From Sinobacterium norvegicum (GTDB taxonomy: Bacteria > Pseudomonadota > Gammaproteobacteria > Pseudomonadales > Sinobacteriaceae), in assembly GCF_923077115.1 (NCBI RefSeq), contig NZ_CAKLPX010000001.1, positions 1 through 64,000 on the forward strand: a stretch of 64,000 bases of DNA, written 5' to 3'. The translations under genes and the position numbers were made by a program. The notes beneath the pieces are model-generated. The model was not told the DNA's origin, searched no databases, and saw only the letters and a program-made list of their open reading frames with translations. Positions 25,944 through 35,451 of the stretch are shown here, one piece after another. The first letter of the stretch is position 1. Every line of letters begins with the position of its first letter.

Positions 25944-27761
25944 ATGCGAACAAATACTGCCAAACGGCGGATAAACTCAATGTCGCCATGGAAATATGGC
26001 CTGTTAATTTTCACCCTGATTATTACTGCTCTCAGTGCCTTGCCCAGCTGGTATGGCGAGAATGCGGCGGTGCTGATCGGGCACGCGCCATCATCATCGC
26101 CTAATGTTGTCGAGCTGCAACAGTTGTTGCAGGCTGATGGGGTTGAGGTCAAACATATTCTGCAACAGGGTGATGAAACCCGAGTAATACTGGTCGAAAA
26201 CACGCAGCAGAGCGAGGCCAGAGCTACGCTGCAACAGTTTTTGCCCCACACCGACACGTTGAGCTTGGCAATGGTGCCGGCTGCCCCAGCCTGGCTGACC
26301 AACCTGGGTTTTTCCCCGATTAAATTGGGTCTGGACCTGCGTGGCGGTGTGCAGTTATTGCTGGAGGTAGACGTCGACGAAGTTTACCGCAGTCACAGCC
26401 AGCAATTGGCCGATAACCTGCGTCAGCAGTTTCGTGGCCAGGGGCTTGCCGGCAATCATGTTGGCATTAGCGGCCCAGGCACCCTTGAGTTAAAGCTGCG
26501 CGATGCAGAGGCAAAGCAGTTCGCCCAACAATGGCTGGCCAAAGATTACCCCCAATGGCAAGCGCGAGCGGGTAATGGTGATGACCTTAAACTCAGTCTG
26601 CGCGACGAGGAGCGTACTAATATTCGGAATCTTACTGTCGAGCAGAACCTGCAAACCATGCGCAGCCGTATCGAGCAGCTGGGTATTACTGAGGCACTGG
26701 TGCAGCGCCAGGGAGAGGCACGCATTCGTATTGAACTGCCCGGCGTGCAAGACCCCGCTGCCGCTAAATCGGTGATTGGTGCCACTGCCAGTCTGGCATT
26801 TTACCAGTTGGATGAACACGGCAGCGAGATTCGACCGTTGGTATTGCAAACCCGTGATGGCGACAGTGTCCGCCTTGTTAATCGTCCGGTGCTGACCGGT
26901 GATAGCATTATTGATGCTCGCAGCGGTATCGGTGAGTATGGTCGCCCGGAGGTCAATATCACGCTGGACGGCGCCGGCGGCCGCCGTATGAGTGATTTCT
27001 CCAGCAAGAATATTGGCAAGCCGATGGCGACAGCCTTCAGTGAATACAGCCGTGATAGCCGGGGCAATACGGTTAAAAACAGTGAGGTTATTAATGTTGC
27101 CACCATTCAGAGTGCACTGGCTCATCGATTTGTCATCACCGGCCTCGACTCGGTGGAAAAAAGCCGAGAGCTGGCGCTGCTGCTGCGTGCCGGCTCGTTG
27201 ACTGCGCCTGTCAGCATCATCGAAGAGCGTACTATTGGCCCCAGTCTGGGTGCTGAAAATATCGAAAATGGCATGGCAGCATTGGCATTAGGCATGAGTA
27301 TTTCTCTGTTGTTTATGGGGCTGTGGTACCGTCGCTTGGGTTGGGTTGCCAACTTGGCGCTGTCTGCCAATTTAGTGATGTTGCTCGGCTTGATGGCGCT
27401 GATTCCCGGTGCCGTGCTAACCCTGCCGGGCATCGCCGGATTAGTGCTGACGATTGGGATGGCGATTGATACCAATGTATTGATATTTGAGCGCATTAAA
27501 GATCGACTGGAGAAGGGTAAGCGCTTTGCCGTAGCGATTGATCAGGGTTTTAACAGTGCTTTTGCCACGATATTGGATGCCAACATCACGACGCTGATCA
27601 CTGCGGCCATTCTCTATTGGATAGGTAACGGTCCTATTCAGGGCTTTGCGCTGACACTGGGTCTCGGCCTGCTGACGAGTATGTTTACCGGCGTATTTGC
27701 CTCGAGGGCACTGATTAACTTGGCCTATGGCCGTAACAGCGATAAGCAACTGAGGGTGTAG
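25944..27761 (+). CDS. secD: Protein translocase subunit SecD
   Basis: A 605-residue inner-membrane subunit that uses the ion gradient to pull proteins out during Sec export. It has one N-terminal membrane segment (about residues 18-38), the conserved GLDLRGGVQLLLEVD, a large periplasmic region, and a C-terminal block of five membrane segments ending in the family phrases AGLVLTIGMAIDTNVLIFER and RIKDRLEKGKRF. The ATG at 25944 is used; ATG 25980 (MSPWKYGLL) aligns with E. coli SecD and is an alternative. It is followed by secF after 2 bp, but there is no yajC, tgt or queA upstream, so this may be a second secDF set. Confidence 0.93.
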   Translation: MRTNTAKRRINSMSPWKYGLLIFTLIITALSALPSWYGENAAVLIGHAPSSSPNVVELQQLLQADGVEVKHILQQGDETRVILVENTQQSEARATLQQFLPHTDTLSLAMVPAAPAWLTNLGFSPIKLGLDLRGGVQLLLEVDVDEVYRSHSQQLADNLRQQFRGQGLAGNHVGISGPGTLELKLRDAEAKQFAQQWLAKDYPQWQARAGNGDDLKLSLRDEERTNIRNLTVEQNLQTMRSRIEQLGITEALVQRQGEARIRIELPGVQDPAAAKSVIGATASLAFYQLDEHGSEIRPLVLQTRDGDSVRLVNRPVLTGDSIIDARSGIGEYGRPEVNITLDGAGGRRMSDFSSKNIGKPMATAFSEYSRDSRGNTVKNSEVINVATIQSALAHRFVITGLDSVEKSRELALLLRAGSLTAPVSIIEERTIGPSLGAENIENGMAALALGMSISLLFMGLWYRRLGWVANLALSANLVMLLGLMALIPGAVLTLPGIAGLVLTIGMAIDTNVLIFERIKDRLEKGKRFAVAIDQGFNSAFATILDANITTLITAAILYWIGNGPIQGFALTLGLGLLTSMFTGVFASRALINLAYGRNSDKQLRV

Positions 27762-27763
27762 CG

Positions 27764-28678
27764 ATGAAACGCAATGAATTTGATATGACTAGGCTGCGTA
27801 GCATTGGCACGTTCATCTCTGTTGGACTGATACTGATCGCCACGATGAGTTTGAGCTTACGGGGTTTGAACTGGGGACAGGATTTCACCGGAGGTGTGGT
27901 CACCGAGGTGCAACTGGATCACACGGTTACCGCCGCAGAATTGCGACCGGCTCTCGCTGGCAGCGTGGCTGATACCGTCAGTGTTATCAGTGCCGGCGAG
28001 CCGGGGCGTTGGGTGTTACGTTATAGTCCCCCCGAGGGTGGGGCCACACAAGCTCAAACAGAAATTTCTGTTATCCAGACGGCATTGGCCGGGTTGAGCA
28101 GTGAGTTGGAGGTTTTAAAAACTGAGTTTGTTGGACCGCAGGTTGGTGAGGAGTTGGTTGAGCAGGGTGGGTTGGCCTTGCTGATGGCATTGGTCAGTAT
28201 CCTGGCCTATTTAAGTTTTCGCTTCGAATGGCGGCTCGCCTCGGGGGCGTTAATGGCGCTGCTGCATGACGTCATGCTGGTGCTTGGCTTGTTCGCTTTG
28301 ATGCAATGGGAGTTTGACCTGACAGTCTTCGCTGCAGTCTTGGCAGTGCTCGGATACTCACTCAACGATTCGATTATTATCGCCGATCGCATTCGTTCGA
28401 CGTTGTTGTCCGAGCCGGGCCGCAAAATAAATGAAATCAGTGATATGGCGATACGCGCTACCCTGAGCCGTACGTTGATCACCTCGGGCACCACGCTGGC
28501 GACAGTCGCCTGTCTGTGGCTGCTGGGTGGGGATTCGCTGCAGGGGTTTTCCACGGCACTGTTTGTCGGCATTATTGCCGGCACCTGGTCGTCGATAACA
28601 CTGGGTACTGTGGTGCCTGATAAGCTTGGGCTGGAGGCGGCTCACTATCAGCCCGTGGCTCTGGATGACAGGCCGTGA
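27764..28678 (+). CDS. secF: Protein translocase subunit SecF
   Basis: A 304-residue partner of SecD. One N-terminal membrane helix is followed by LNWGQDFTGGVVTEVQ and a C-terminal block of five helices with FAAVLAVLGYSLNDSIIIADRI and LSRTLITSGTTLATV, all typical. It starts 2 bp after secD (TAG CG ATG), so the pair is translated from one transcript. It ends near a hairpin. Confidence 0.94.
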   Translation: MKRNEFDMTRLRSIGTFISVGLILIATMSLSLRGLNWGQDFTGGVVTEVQLDHTVTAAELRPALAGSVADTVSVISAGEPGRWVLRYSPPEGGATQAQTEISVIQTALAGLSSELEVLKTEFVGPQVGEELVEQGGLALLMALVSILAYLSFRFEWRLASGALMALLHDVMLVLGLFALMQWEFDLTVFAAVLAVLGYSLNDSIIIADRIRSTLLSEPGRKINEISDMAIRATLSRTLITSGTTLATVACLWLLGGDSLQGFSTALFVGIIAGTWSSITLGTVVPDKLGLEAAHYQPVALDDRP

Positions 28679-28710
28679 CGGTGGAACCGCTGTTGTGGTG
28701 TGGATCGGGG

Positions 28711-28746
28711 GGCGGTAGTCAGGCAGTGTAGGCCTGATGACCGCCC
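28711..28746. terminator. Hairpin between secF and the SDR gene
   Basis: GGCGGT A GTCAGGC pairs with GCCTGAT G ACCGCC, 13 base pairs with one mismatch and a 7-base loop. There is no T-run. It lies between convergent genes and may act as a terminator with Rho. Confidence 0.45.
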
Positions 28747-28753
28747 AGACTGA

Positions 28754-29512
28754 TTATGTCATCAGGCCGCCATCGAGGCGGAGGTGATCGCCGGTGATGT
28801 GGTTGGCATCTTCGCAGGCCAGGAAGGCCACGGCGGAGGCAACGTCTGATGGCGGCGCAAAAGACCCGTCGGGCAGCATGGCCTTGGTCATCAGGCGGGC
28901 ATCGGCGCCCTCGGGGATGTGGTGGGCGGCCGCCTCGACCATTGGAGTCTCGATGCCGCCGGGGCAGATGGCGTTACAGTTGAGCCCCTGCAGCATATAT
29001 TCCACCGCAATACACTTGGTCATCGACAGCAGTGCACCCTTGGAGGCGGAGTAGGCCAGTGTCCAGGCGTGAGCGCCGAGGGCGGCGGTGGATGACATGT
29101 TGACGATAAAGCCCTTGGTCTCGAGCAGGTGCGGAATGGCCGCCTGACACATCATGAATGGGCCGCGAGCATTGACGTTCATGACGAAGTCAAAGTCTTC
29201 CATCTTGAGCTCTAGGGTATGATCGAAGCGCAGTACACCGGCAATATTGCACAGCGCGTTGAGCTTGCCGTAGGTGTCGACGGCCTTGGCGACGGTGGCA
29301 TTGACCGCCTCTTGATCGGTGACGTCGCAGGCGATGGCAATGGCCTCACCGCCGTTGGCGATAATGCCGGCGGCGACTTTTTCGACCGCTTCTTGCTGGC
29401 GATCGACGCAGACAATCTTGCCGCCTTCGCTGGCGATTCTTTCGGCCGAGGCCTTGCCGATGCCAGAGGCGGCGCCGGTGATGAGAACAACTTTGTCGGT
29501 ATATCGAGCCAT
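28754..29512 (-). CDS. SDR family NAD(P)-dependent oxidoreductase
   Basis: A 252-residue classical short-chain dehydrogenase. The cofactor motif TGAASGIGKA is near residue 12, the NVNARGPF segment in the middle, and the catalytic Tyr-Lys pair in YSASKGALLSMTK with a serine in MSSTAAL before it. The C-terminal ITGDHLRLDGG is the usual end. The Asp in VCVDRQ after beta strand 2 suggests NAD(H) preference. I chose ATG 29512 (MARYTDKVV) because GGAA lies 9 bp before it. Substrate unknown; it is monocistronic. Confidence 0.9.
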   Translation of the reverse strand: MARYTDKVVLITGAASGIGKASAERIASEGGKIVCVDRQQEAVEKVAAGIIANGGEAIAIACDVTDQEAVNATVAKAVDTYGKLNALCNIAGVLRFDHTLELKMEDFDFVMNVNARGPFMMCQAAIPHLLETKGFIVNMSSTAALGAHAWTLAYSASKGALLSMTKCIAVEYMLQGLNCNAICPGGIETPMVEAAAHHIPEGADARLMTKAMLPDGSFAPPSDVASAVAFLACEDANHITGDHLRLDGGLMT

Positions 29513-29757
29513 AATATTCATTTCCAAATAATGAGCGTCTGTTTGTTATTGTGTGATAAGGGCTGGCTTGCTTATGCCCCAAGTGATGTCAGTGTATCAA
29601 TTAATGGCTAAGTATTAAATTGACCGTTTCTTCATGGTTATGTTGATCAATAGTGACAGAGTTATAGCCTGTACTCTGCTATTTGCAGTATCATGCGGCA
29701 AAACCGGTGGGCTTCTTGCGTCTGCCGTCGAAACTGATTGGCTTATAAAGGTTGTCT

Positions 29758-30114
29758 ATGGATCTCTCTCAATTTTCTGATAATACCGTGGCCTGGGCGG
29801 TCTATGCGCTGTCAGCCCTTGGGTGTTTGTTTGTCGCCTGGCGGATTGCCCTGTGGTTTAACAATGTCGAAGTCAGAAAAATTTTTGGTATTGTTGCCGC
29901 GGCGGTATTGATGACACCCGCTTACACCTCCGCCTCTGGCGGTGATATGGCGCCGGCGTTTATGGTCTTGGTGATGGAATTCTTGGCCAAAAATAATGCG
30001 GGTGTGATGCGTGCTGCTCAGCCGTTACTCACGATTATTCTGCTGGGCGTATCGATCTCACTGGTCAGCCTGTTGGTCCGCAAGGTCACCCATAAGGCCG
30101 AGCCAGAATCCTGA
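29758..30114 (+). CDS. Small membrane protein of unknown function
   Basis: A 118-residue protein with three likely membrane segments (about residues 12-32, 42-58 and 89-110). ATG 29758 follows AAAGG with a 6-bp gap; an in-frame TTG 6 bp upstream is not needed. I do not recognise a family. It stands alone between the divergent SDR gene and the GMC oxidoreductase. Confidence 0.72.
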   Translation: MDLSQFSDNTVAWAVYALSALGCLFVAWRIALWFNNVEVRKIFGIVAAAVLMTPAYTSASGGDMAPAFMVLVMEFLAKNNAGVMRAAQPLLTIILLGVSISLVSLLVRKVTHKAEPES

Positions 30115-30123
30115 TTAAATAGC

Positions 30124-30144
30124 GTGACGGCGCCGCGCCGTCAC
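30124..30144. terminator. GC-rich hairpin after the small membrane protein gene
   Basis: GTGACGGCG and CGCCGTCAC form a perfect 9-bp stem with a CCG loop, 10 bp after the stop. The following sequence is pyrimidine-rich but lacks a real T-run. Confidence 0.5.
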
Positions 30145-30221
30145 TGCCTGCTTTACCCCGTTCAATAGACCAGGGTTGTTCTTACCCTCGGCGCTTAAGT
30201 CACTGTATTTGTTTGTTAATA

Positions 30222-30233
30222 ATGACCGGTCAT
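30222..30233. promoter_or_regulatory. 12-bp perfect palindrome, possible repressor operator
   Basis: ATGACCGGTCAT is a perfect 12-bp palindrome 131 bp upstream of the GMC oxidoreductase start. The shape with a TGACCGGTCA core resembles operators of TetR-type repressors. No regulator gene is next to it. Confidence 0.45.
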
Positions 30234-30363
30234 GTCACTGATAACGTAGCTCTATCGGGGGCGACTGCTCGACCGTGTTATCGTCGATAATCATCACATA
30301 ATAAGCGAAAAGTGCTGGTTAATAGTGGCACCGATAGCAGCATATACAGGGCGGGTAGAGCAG

Positions 30364-32175
30364 ATGCATAACGAAAAAACGCAGTTTGATTATGATCAGG
30401 TAGTCATTGGCTCCGGCTTTGGTGGCGCCTGTAGTGCACTGCGGTTGACCGAAAAGGGTTGTAAGGTTCTGGTGCTGGAAAAGGGGCGGCGCTTTCAGCA
30501 AAACGATTTTGCCAAGAGTAGTTGGAACCTGCGCCGATTTTTTTGGCTGCCTTCACTGGGTTTGACCGGGCCTTTTCAGTTGTCGTTGACCCGCAAAATC
30601 AATGTGGTACACGGCAGTGGCGTCGGCGGCGGCTCGCTGGTGTATGGCAATACACACCTGATTCCCGATGCTGCCATCTTCGACGCCCAGGGTTGGACCC
30701 AATCGAAGGATGATTGGTATGCAGCGTTGCAGCCCTATTATGCTCTGGCGCAGCGAATGATCGGGGTGCAGCGCAACCGATATTTCGGCCCCGCCGACCA
30801 TATTATGCAGGAGATCGCCGAGGATAATGGCCGAGCTGATAAGTTTGACACAGTGTATAGCGGCTTGATTTACCCCGAGGGCGCCGATGAAATGGGTGTT
30901 GCTGATGCAGAAAAACTTGGCAGCGCCCGCGGCGATCCGTATTTCTCTGGTGATGGCCCAGAGCGCAACAGCTGTACTTATTGCGGTAACTGCATGGTCG
31001 GCTGTCGTGACAATGCCAAGAATAGTCTGGATAAAAACTACCTGTATTTTGCCGAGCGCAACGGGGCTGAGGTTCGTGCCGAATCGAAGGTGACTCGCAT
31101 AGAGCCTATTGCCGTTGATGCGGGGGAGAAAGAGGGTAGTGCTGGCTACCGGCTGACTGTCGTTGAAGGCTTGGGTGTGTTCGGTGGTCGCCGCTACCAA
31201 ATAACAGCGCGTGGTGTGGTGGTCTCTGCTGGCGTCATGGGATCGTTACCACTGTTGTTAAAGGCGCGGGACATTGATAAGACGCTGCCCAATATTTCCC
31301 GTCACCTCGGTCAGCGTATTCTGACTAACTCTGAGACGCTGATGACGGTTACCCACGATCGTCTTGATAAGACCGGCCAGCAAGAAGAAGTTTGTCACGG
31401 CACCGCGATTACCTCAATTTACGCGCCGGATGATGAGACCAATATTGAAATCGTGCGCTATGCCAAGGGCAGTGATGTGGGGTATGCCGGCATCTTACCG
31501 GTGCCGATGACCGATAAGAGTAAGGGGGGGATTCCGCGTTCAGTAATGATGTTGTCGAATCTGTTTCGCCACCCGCTTCGCTTCTTAAAGACGCTGAATC
31601 CTGTCGGCAAGGCCAAGGAATCGGTGATTCTGTTGGTCATGCAGTCGACCACCAGTTATTTACACTTTACCACCACCAGGCCCTGGTATTGGCTGGGCCG
31701 TCGCAGCTGGGTGCCGATGCAAAAGGCCACCGATGCACCGCTGGCTAATTATTTTCCTGTCGCCCATGAGTTTGCCCGTCAATATGTTGCCAAGTCTCAG
31801 GGATTGCCGGGTAATAGCCTGCTAGAGGTCGTATTGGGCGCACCGATGACGGCACATATGATGGGGGGGGCGCATATGGGTAAAGGGCTGGAATCTGCAG
31901 TGGTCGATGAGACCGGTGAGGTGTTTGGGTATCAAAACTTACGTGTGCTGGACGGCTCCATTATTGGGGATAATTTAGCGGTCAATCCGTCGTTAACCAT
32001 CCTAGCGCTGACCGAGCATGCGATGAGTCAGCTCCCAGTCTTTGATCAGCAGCGTGCTGATGCCATTGAGCCTATTCGATTTTCTGAGGCGTTGCCCGGT
32101 TGCCCCTCGTCGCTGCAACAGAGCGGGGTGTTGACCGAGCAGCTCGACGAAATCACAGCGCTAGAGGTGAGTTAA
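30364..32175 (+). CDS. GMC-type (cholesterol oxidase-like) FAD oxidoreductase
   Basis: A 603-residue flavoenzyme. The FAD motif GSGFGGACSALRL is near residue 15, the GSGVGGGSLVYGNTH loop near 80, and the C-terminal GMC signature around DGSIIGDNLAVNPSLTILAL near residue 540. This order fits the cholesterol oxidase branch. Four cysteines CTYCGNCMVGC (residues 204-214) form a CX2CX2CX3C pattern, found in many relatives of this branch and possibly a metal or Fe-S site. ATG 30364 begins just before the FAD domain; a GTG at 30325 would add 13 residues without a better ribosome site. Substrate is likely a sterol or alcohol, which is an inference. Confidence 0.88.
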   Translation: MHNEKTQFDYDQVVIGSGFGGACSALRLTEKGCKVLVLEKGRRFQQNDFAKSSWNLRRFFWLPSLGLTGPFQLSLTRKINVVHGSGVGGGSLVYGNTHLIPDAAIFDAQGWTQSKDDWYAALQPYYALAQRMIGVQRNRYFGPADHIMQEIAEDNGRADKFDTVYSGLIYPEGADEMGVADAEKLGSARGDPYFSGDGPERNSCTYCGNCMVGCRDNAKNSLDKNYLYFAERNGAEVRAESKVTRIEPIAVDAGEKEGSAGYRLTVVEGLGVFGGRRYQITARGVVVSAGVMGSLPLLLKARDIDKTLPNISRHLGQRILTNSETLMTVTHDRLDKTGQQEEVCHGTAITSIYAPDDETNIEIVRYAKGSDVGYAGILPVPMTDKSKGGIPRSVMMLSNLFRHPLRFLKTLNPVGKAKESVILLVMQSTTSYLHFTTTRPWYWLGRRSWVPMQKATDAPLANYFPVAHEFARQYVAKSQGLPGNSLLEVVLGAPMTAHMMGGAHMGKGLESAVVDETGEVFGYQNLRVLDGSIIGDNLAVNPSLTILALTEHAMSQLPVFDQQRADAIEPIRFSEALPGCPSSLQQSGVLTEQLDEITALEVS

Positions 32176-32293
32176 CAGGCATTATTTGATTGTCTAGGTG
32201 GTTAAAATTGCGCGCTTTTTGTTCGTTTATTTACCGCGGTGGAGGAATTGTTCGATAAAACAACGCTTCTGGTATTATTCTTGTAAATAGGGC

Positions 32294-32321
32294 TTGTGTT
32301 AGGTCGAAAAGTTTATATAAT
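32294..32321 (+). promoter_or_regulatory. Promoter of the tRNA array
   Basis: TTGTGT (32294-32299) and a perfect TATAAT (32316-32321) are 16 bp apart and are followed by GCGCCCC, a GC-rich discriminator like those of stringently controlled stable RNA promoters. Confidence 0.8.
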
Positions 32322-32368
32322 GCGCCCCACACAACGAGACTGCTGTGGTAGTTTTTTGTGTGTTTTAT

Positions 32369-32453
<85 letters not shown>

Positions 32454-32514
32454 TGATTTTTCAGCTAGCTGATAAGCCATGGTCGGTTTTGAAGATGTTA
32501 GACACAAGTGTTAC

Positions 32515-32589
32515 AGGGGTATCGCCAAGCGGTAAGGCACCAGGTTTTGATCCTGGCATGCGTTGGTTCGAATCCAGCTACCCCTGCCA
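32515..32589 (+). tRNA. tRNA-Gln (anticodon TTG), copy 1
   Basis: A 75-nt tRNA with encoded CCA. Acceptor AGGGGTA / TACCCCT; anticodon arm CCAGG TTTTGAT CCTGG gives TTG. Confidence 0.97.
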
Positions 32590-32647
32590 TCTTTTCGATT
32601 GATAAATGTCTACTTTGCTGTAGTCAGAGCTCCGGCTCTATCTGTAT

Positions 32648-32732
<85 letters not shown>

Positions 32733-32739
32733 TTATGTT

Positions 32740-32814
32740 AGGGGTATCGCCAAGCGGTAAGGCACCAGGTTTTGATCCTGGCATGCGTTGGTTCGAATCC
32801 AGCTACCCCTGCCA
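32740..32814 (+). tRNA. tRNA-Gln (anticodon TTG), copy 2
   Basis: Matches the first tRNA-Gln copy over its length, 7 bp after the second tRNA-Leu, with encoded CCA. Confidence 0.97.
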
Positions 32815-32844
32815 TTTCAGATACAATACAGCAGCGTCTATAGT

Positions 32845-32929
<85 letters not shown>

Positions 32930-33089
32930 TTTCGATGCCTCTGCTGCATTGCCCTCATCGATTTCTGCTTATCTACACCCTTGCTGTTGTTTTTATTATC
33001 AAAAAACCCTTGTTTATTGATGTTCTTTGCTCCTCTAAGGTGCGACTACTGCTAAACTTGTACCTTCTTTTATCAAGGGGGTTGTTGTC

Positions 33090-33704
33090 GTGGCAGAGTT
33101 TAATTATCTGGCAACGTTTATATTCTTTTTTGCTGTGATCGACCCGATAGGGTCGGTGCCCGTATTTATTGCCGTCACCAGTGCCTACGATGCTAAAACC
33201 AAGCGCAAAATAGCGATTCAGGCGACGCTGGTGTCGGCGCTGATTCTTATATTCTTTGTCATTGCCGGCGAGATTATCTTAACCGCCATTGAGATCCCGC
33301 TGACAGCGTTTCAGGTGGCTGGTGGCATTGTGTTGTTTCTGTTTGCGTTGACGATGATTTTTGGCGAGAGCAAGCCCGATGAAGAAGTTGGCATGGTTAA
33401 ATGCAGCCAGGAGACGGCAATATTTCCCCTTGCCGTCCCCTCAATTGCCAGTCCAGGTGCCATGTTGGCTGCGGTGTTGTTGACTGAGAACAGCCGATAT
33501 ACATTGGTTGAGCAGGCGTTGACCAGTGTAATGATCTTGGCGGTATTGGCTGTGGTGCTGGTATTGTTACTGATTGCCGGTCATGTCCATAAATTGATCG
33601 GCAACGGGGGAGCCAGCGTTGTTAGCAGGGTGATGGGGCTTATTCTATGCTCACTGGCGGTCAGTAATATTCTCGCCGGTATCAAGGGCTATTTTCTACT
33701 TTAA
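33090..33704 (+). CDS. MarC family integral membrane protein
   Basis: A 204-residue protein with six predicted membrane segments. The N-terminal FFAVIDPIGSVPVFIAVT and the middle ETAIFPLAVPSIASPGAM are the MarC family signatures. The GTG start has AAGGGG 9 bp upstream. Despite the name, a link of MarC to multiple drug resistance is not supported; the role of the family is unknown. It lies downstream of the tRNA array and converges with cysK. Confidence 0.9.
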   Translation: MAEFNYLATFIFFFAVIDPIGSVPVFIAVTSAYDAKTKRKIAIQATLVSALILIFFVIAGEIILTAIEIPLTAFQVAGGIVLFLFALTMIFGESKPDEEVGMVKCSQETAIFPLAVPSIASPGAMLAAVLLTENSRYTLVEQALTSVMILAVLAVVLVLLLIAGHVHKLIGNGGASVVSRVMGLILCSLAVSNILAGIKGYFLL

Positions 33705-33767
33705 CTGCAGCTTGTCATGGTGTCATCGTCGACCTTGCCTGTGGCGGCTAATAGTCGCGCTGATATA

Positions 33768-33797
33768 GGCCACCACGACAGAAAGTTGGTGGTGGCC
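33768..33797. terminator. Hairpin between marC and cysK
   Basis: GGCCACCAC and GTGGTGGCC form a perfect 9-bp stem with a 12-base loop between the two convergent genes. No T-run is present. Confidence 0.5.
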
Positions 33798-33812
33798 AAC
33801 GGTTAATGCTGC

Positions 33813-34784
33813 TTACTGCACCGTTTCTTGTTCACTAAATTCGCCGGCGAATAGAGCGGTCGATAGATAGCGCTCACCAGAGTCGGGCAGGATGACCACA
33901 ATCACCTTACCTTGGTTGCCAGGCTCTTCGGCTACTTTTTGTGCTGCTACCAGGGCGGCGCCAGATGAGATACCGGCAAGAATACCTTCCTCCTTCATCA
34001 GGCGATGAGCCGCGGCAATGGCCTCGTCATTATCGACTTGTACACAGCGGTCGACCATGTCCAAGTCTAGGTTTTTTGGTACGAAACCAGCACCTATGCC
34101 TTGAATCTTGTGTGGTCCATGGCTGGGTTCTTCACCCTTCAATGCGGCGGTAATCATGGTGCTTGAAAGCGGTTCCACAGCGACGGAGGTAATGGCCTTG
34201 CCAGCGGTATTCTTAATGTAGCGAGAGATGCCGGAAATCGTACCACCGGTACCGACACCACTGACCAGAATGTCGATGGCGCCATCGGTGTCGTTCCATA
34301 TTTCTGGGCCGGTGGTCTGCTCATGAATTTGTGGGTTGGCGGGGTTTTCGAACTGCTGCAGCATCAGGTGGCTATCACTATTGCTGGCGACAATCTCAGC
34401 GGCCTTGGCGATGGCGGCATTCATCCCCTTGGCGCCATCGGTCAGCACTAAGTCTGCACCGAGGGCTTTCATCAATTGTCTGCGCTCAAGACTCATAGTA
34501 TTAGGCATGGTGAGAATTAAAGGGTAGCCACGAGCGGCGGCGACATAGGCGAGGGCGATGCCGGTATTACCGCTGGTGGGTTCGACCAGTGTCATACCGG
34601 GCTTGAGAGCGCCACTTTTTTCAGCGGCCCAAATCATATTCGCGCCGATGCGGCACTTAACGCTGTTGGCCGGGTTGCGAGACTCTATTTTGGCAAAAAT
34701 GGTAGCCCCATTTGCCGTGCGGTTTAGCTTTACCAGCGGTGTATTACCGATGGCTTGGCTGTTGTCTTGAAAAATGTTGGCCAT
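33813..34784 (-). CDS. cysK: Cysteine synthase A (O-acetylserine sulfhydrylase)
   Basis: A 323-residue PLP enzyme that makes cysteine from O-acetylserine and sulfide. The PLP lysine is in [11 protein letters not shown] (Lys43), the substrate loop in [12 protein letters not shown] and the phosphate-binding [14 protein letters not shown] further on. The C-terminal half ends in the usual [18 protein letters not shown] -10 is found on the minus strand at 34852-34857 with a poor -35, as expected for an activator-dependent cys promoter. CysK rather than CysM is favoured by the loop sequence and length. Confidence 0.95.
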   Translation of the reverse strand: MANIFQDNSQAIGNTPLVKLNRTANGATIFAKIESRNPANSVKCRIGANMIWAAEKSGALKPGMTLVEPTSGNTGIALAYVAAARGYPLILTMPNTMSLERRQLMKALGADLVLTDGAKGMNAAIAKAAEIVASNSDSHLMLQQFENPANPQIHEQTTGPEIWNDTDGAIDILVSGVGTGGTISGISRYIKNTAGKAITSVAVEPLSSTMITAALKGEEPSHGPHKIQGIGAGFVPKNLDLDMVDRCVQVDNDEAIAAAHRLMKEEGILAGISSGAALVAAQKVAEEPGNQGKVIVVILPDSGERYLSTALFAGEFSEQETVQ

Positions 34785-35000
34785 GATGATCCGATTCCGT
34801 TGCTGTGAGTAATTGTCGCTATAGTGTAATGCCTGAGGTAAGGCGTTGAACAGTATAGTTATACGCTTAATTTAGCTGGCTGAGACGCTCTGTCACCGCA
34901 TTAAAAATTATTAATGTAAGTATCTATACGAATGTGACACTGCCACCACCGTTATATACCATCGCCATTGTTTTGATTTATAGCAACTATTGGCGGGTTT

Positions 35001-35246
35001 ATGGCAGAGCGGCACCTTGTATTTAAGCAGGCTTCAAGCTTGGGCGTGGATATTATTGAACAAAAGACGGCGGATGTCTTTGTGGCGGTCATGGCAGCCC
35101 CTGTCGGCAAGGAGTTTATCTACAACTCAGGTGACGAAATTTTGGTCAGTTCACGGCGCGGCGTCCATTCTAAGGCCTATTTTTGGTCAGAGGTAAAGGA
35201 TGTGCTCGATCTTGGGCTGCAGGAGCAATACGCGTTGGCGTACTAA
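35001..35246 (+). CDS. Small hypothetical protein
   Basis: An 81-residue soluble protein starting MAERHLVFKQASSLG. A G-rich GGCGGG lies upstream of the ATG at a short distance. No membrane segment, signal or known motif is seen. It stands alone between cysK (divergent) and the MoxR gene, with 205 bp of non-coding sequence after it. I do not recognise a family. Confidence 0.6.
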   Translation: MAERHLVFKQASSLGVDIIEQKTADVFVAVMAAPVGKEFIYNSGDEILVSSRRGVHSKAYFWSEVKDVLDLGLQEQYALAY

Positions 35247-35451
35247 TCAGAGTGCCTTTGAGTCCCTTGGCCCAGGCATCACCTGATTGCATGAAACCAA
35301 TAGCCTTGGTGGATTTATTATTGATGTCACTCAATGTTATCATTGCTGCCATTCTGGATAAGGATTGGCAGTTTCTCTGATGCCAAGCTCTATCCTCCTT
35401 TACTAATTAGAATTAGCACAGGCCTGATGTGGGCTATTGGATGGTGTCGTA

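Noticed and set aside
25483-26302. Two long minus-strand frames opposite the secreted-protein gene and secD start
   Set aside because: Arginine/serine-rich, typical of antisense frames; no motif, and the lower one overlaps the conserved SecD N terminus.
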